Of a stretch of 64,000 nucleotides of DNA, positions 62,710-64,000 are shown one piece after another. This stretch comes from Maribacter algarum (ex Lu et al. 2025) (nom. illeg.). Its GTDB lineage: Bacteria; Bacteroidota; Bacteroidia; Flavobacteriales; Flavobacteriaceae. Under the pieces are notes generated by a model. It was not told the origin of the DNA. It did no database searches and saw nothing but the letters and a program-made list of their open reading frames with translations. Positions within the stretch are counted from its first letter, which is position 1. Each line of letters opens with the position of its first letter. The stretch lies in assembly GCA_947495915.1 (NCBI GenBank), contig CANMAW010000001.1, positions 434,001-498,000 on the forward strand, read 5' to 3'. The translations under genes and the position numbers were made by a program.

Positions 62710-63759
62710 ATGTCTGATTTTTATACCCTTAAGGTAAAACATATTAAGAAACTTACTCCGAGTTCGGTAGCTATTACTTTTGATATCCCAAAAGACTATA
62801 TTCAAAACTTTCAATTTGAATCGGGTCAATACATCACTATAAAGAAAGAAATTAAAGGAAAAGAGCTTCGTCGCGCTTATTCTATTAGTTCATGCCCTAA
62901 AAAAGATGCTATTACTATTGGGGTAAAAAAAGTTGATCGAGGTGGTTTTTCTGATTTCGCAAACTCTAAACTACAAGAAGGAGATACCTTAGAAGTAATG
63001 CCTCCAGAAGGTCGATTTACTTTTGTGACTACAGAGGCTCAAAAAAATATTGCCGCTTTTGCCGCTGGTAGTGGTATCACTCCTATTATGAGTATCGCAA
63101 AAACGGTACTAGATGCCAACCCAAAAAACAAATTTGTTTTGGTGTATGGCAATAAGTCAGAAGAAGAGACTATGTTTTACACAGACTTGGTGAAACTTCA
63201 GTTAGAGTATTCCGATCGGTTTTTTATATACTTTACCAATAGTGAAACCAAGTCAGAAAGTTCACTTTTTGGTCGTATTGACACCTCAACGGTGAACTAT
63301 GCGCTTAAAAACAAACATAAAGATGTGCATTTTGACGCCTTTTATTTATGCGGACCAGAACCCATGATTCATTTGGTTACAGATACCTTAAAGGAGAACG
63401 ACATTTCAAAAGATAAAATTCATTTTGAGCTTTTCACTGCTACTGAAATCAAAGATGAAATGCCTGTGGCAGCTAATGGTGAAACTCAAGTAGAGGTTGT
63501 GGTTGACGATGAAACATTTTCATTTACCATGGATAAAAAAATGATCGTACTTGATGCTGTTTTAAAGGAGAATATTGATGCGCCATATTCATGTCAAGGC
63601 GGAGTTTGTAGTAGCTGTATTGCTAAAGTAACAGAAGGAAATGCGGAAATGGTTCAAAATCAAATTCTTACTGATGGCGAAATTGAAGATGGTTTCATTT
63701 TGACCTGTCAAGCTAGAGCATTAACGCCTACTCTAAAAATTGATTACGACGACGTTTAA
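62710..63759 (+). CDS. PaaE-type flavin/[2Fe-2S] oxidoreductase
   Basis: 349 residues from the ATG at 62710 (MSDFYTLKVKHIKKL); the ATG at 62698 is an alternative. Order: FAD-binding barrel (RRAYSISSC near 55), NAD(P)-binding domain (AAGSGITPIMSIAKTVL), then a C-terminal plant-type ferredoxin domain with Cys in CQGGVCSSC (about 295, 300, 303) and a fourth in LTCQA (about 334). This order matches PaaE, the phenylacetyl-CoA epoxidase reductase, but no paaABCD lies nearby, so the partner oxygenase is unknown. Confidence 0.9.
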   Translation: MSDFYTLKVKHIKKLTPSSVAITFDIPKDYIQNFQFESGQYITIKKEIKGKELRRAYSISSCPKKDAITIGVKKVDRGGFSDFANSKLQEGDTLEVMPPEGRFTFVTTEAQKNIAAFAAGSGITPIMSIAKTVLDANPKNKFVLVYGNKSEEETMFYTDLVKLQLEYSDRFFIYFTNSETKSESSLFGRIDTSTVNYALKNKHKDVHFDAFYLCGPEPMIHLVTDTLKENDISKDKIHFELFTATEIKDEMPVAANGETQVEVVVDDETFSFTMDKKMIVLDAVLKENIDAPYSCQGGVCSSCIAKVTEGNAEMVQNQILTDGEIEDGFILTCQARALTPTLKIDYDDV

Positions 63760-63766
63760 TCTAAGA

Positions 63767-64000
63767 TTAAGTAGCTTTAAATACTGCTTCTAATTTTCTA
63801 GAAGCATATTCATAGCCAATAACATACGCCTTCTCAATTCCCTTTTTATCAAGAACACCAATAGTTTCTAATTCTAAAGGTTCAAATACCAAATCACATG
63901 ATTTGATTTTTTGACGATTAATCGCATAAATCATTAGGGCTGTTGTTCGGTTAGCTAATTGTAAAGAAGAACTTATACTCCGTTTTTCAACTTCTTTAAC
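63767..64000 (-). CDS. probable patatin-like phospholipase, 5' end outside window
   Basis: Only the last 77 residues are present. The segment SSLQLANRTTALMIYAINRQ, then CDLVFEPLELETIGVLD and KGIEKAYVIGYEYASRKLEA, resembles the C-terminal part of bacterial patatin/NTE phospholipases. The catalytic GxSxG and Asp are upstream and not visible, so the call rests on the tail alone. It converges with the reductase gene, seven bases between stops. Confidence 0.55.
   Translation of the reverse strand, partial: VKEVEKRSISSSLQLANRTTALMIYAINRQKIKSCDLVFEPLELETIGVLDKKGIEKAYVIGYEYASRKLEAVFKAT

Overview
The window is a 64 kb chromosomal piece of a member of the Bacteroidota, almost certainly a marine-type Flavobacteriaceae. 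The evidence is the low GC content and the gliding/type IX secretion genes (gldH, a sprE/porW-like gene). There are also many N-terminal lipoproteins, a B-type sdhCAB operon, an F0F1 operon lacking atpD and atpC, and promoters of the Bacteroidota form (TTTG or TTG, about 20 nt, then TAnnTTTG). No rRNA, tRNA, CRISPR array, prophage or insertion sequence was seen, and the window reads mostly as ordinary core genome.

Layout. 1-5231 (minus): a truncated MBL-fold lipoprotein, sufB, an IscA/SufA-type carrier, and two beta-propeller-like lipoproteins whose genes almost touch. 5376-11035: thiL, a small zinc-ribbon protein with a LytTR-like direct repeat upstream, brnQ, an unannotated-looking LAS-type metallopeptidase, an Xaa-Pro aminopeptidase and a glycine-rich small protein. 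11240-17784: a secreted BNR/Asp-box protein, a GyrI-like protein and a ThuA protein on the plus strand, then rimK with an AstE/AspA-type hydrolase on the minus strand. 18049-25829: sdhCAB with a clear promoter and terminator, a methionine-type aminotransferase, a serine hydrolase divergent from a membrane AraC regulator, and a GNAT acetyltransferase. 25830-31869 (minus): a 35-codon gene with its own terminator, PBP1A, gldH, ricT/PSP1, a small membrane protein and trhO.

31870-41417: a candidate small RNA between trhO and recA, recA, a lipoprotein/ECF sigma/trans-envelope barrel cluster, plsC divergent from trpS, an FKBP isomerase, dprA, a HU-CCDC81/SPOR protein and an acyl-CoA thioesterase. 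41694-48185 (minus): an envelope operon of flippase, dUTPase, nucleotidyltransferase, an unknown exported protein, TPR, DUF4292 and EnvC. 48301-51558 (minus): an alpha/beta hydrolase/ECF sigma/membrane-protein set and a Tet-family MFS pump. 51587-60437 (minus): one long transcription unit running sprE, bactofilin, atpZ, a small membrane protein, atpB, E, F, H, A, G, closed by a strong terminator. 60919-64000: an ECF42-type sigma with its YCII partner, a PaaE-type reductase, and the end of a probable patatin phospholipase.

How the genes work together: most of the window serves envelope building and energy metabolism. Respiration is represented by SdhCAB and F0F1, peptidoglycan and division by PBP1A, EnvC, SPOR and bactofilin, gliding by SprE and GldH, and phospholipid by PlsC. 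Three separate ECF sigma factors sit in 30 kb, each beside a different candidate partner. The most unusual items are the sigma-linked protein that appears to carry both an inner-membrane anchor and an outer-membrane barrel (34341-35855), the putative minus-strand RNA near 32000, and paired operator-like palindromes recurring in three gene-free stretches.
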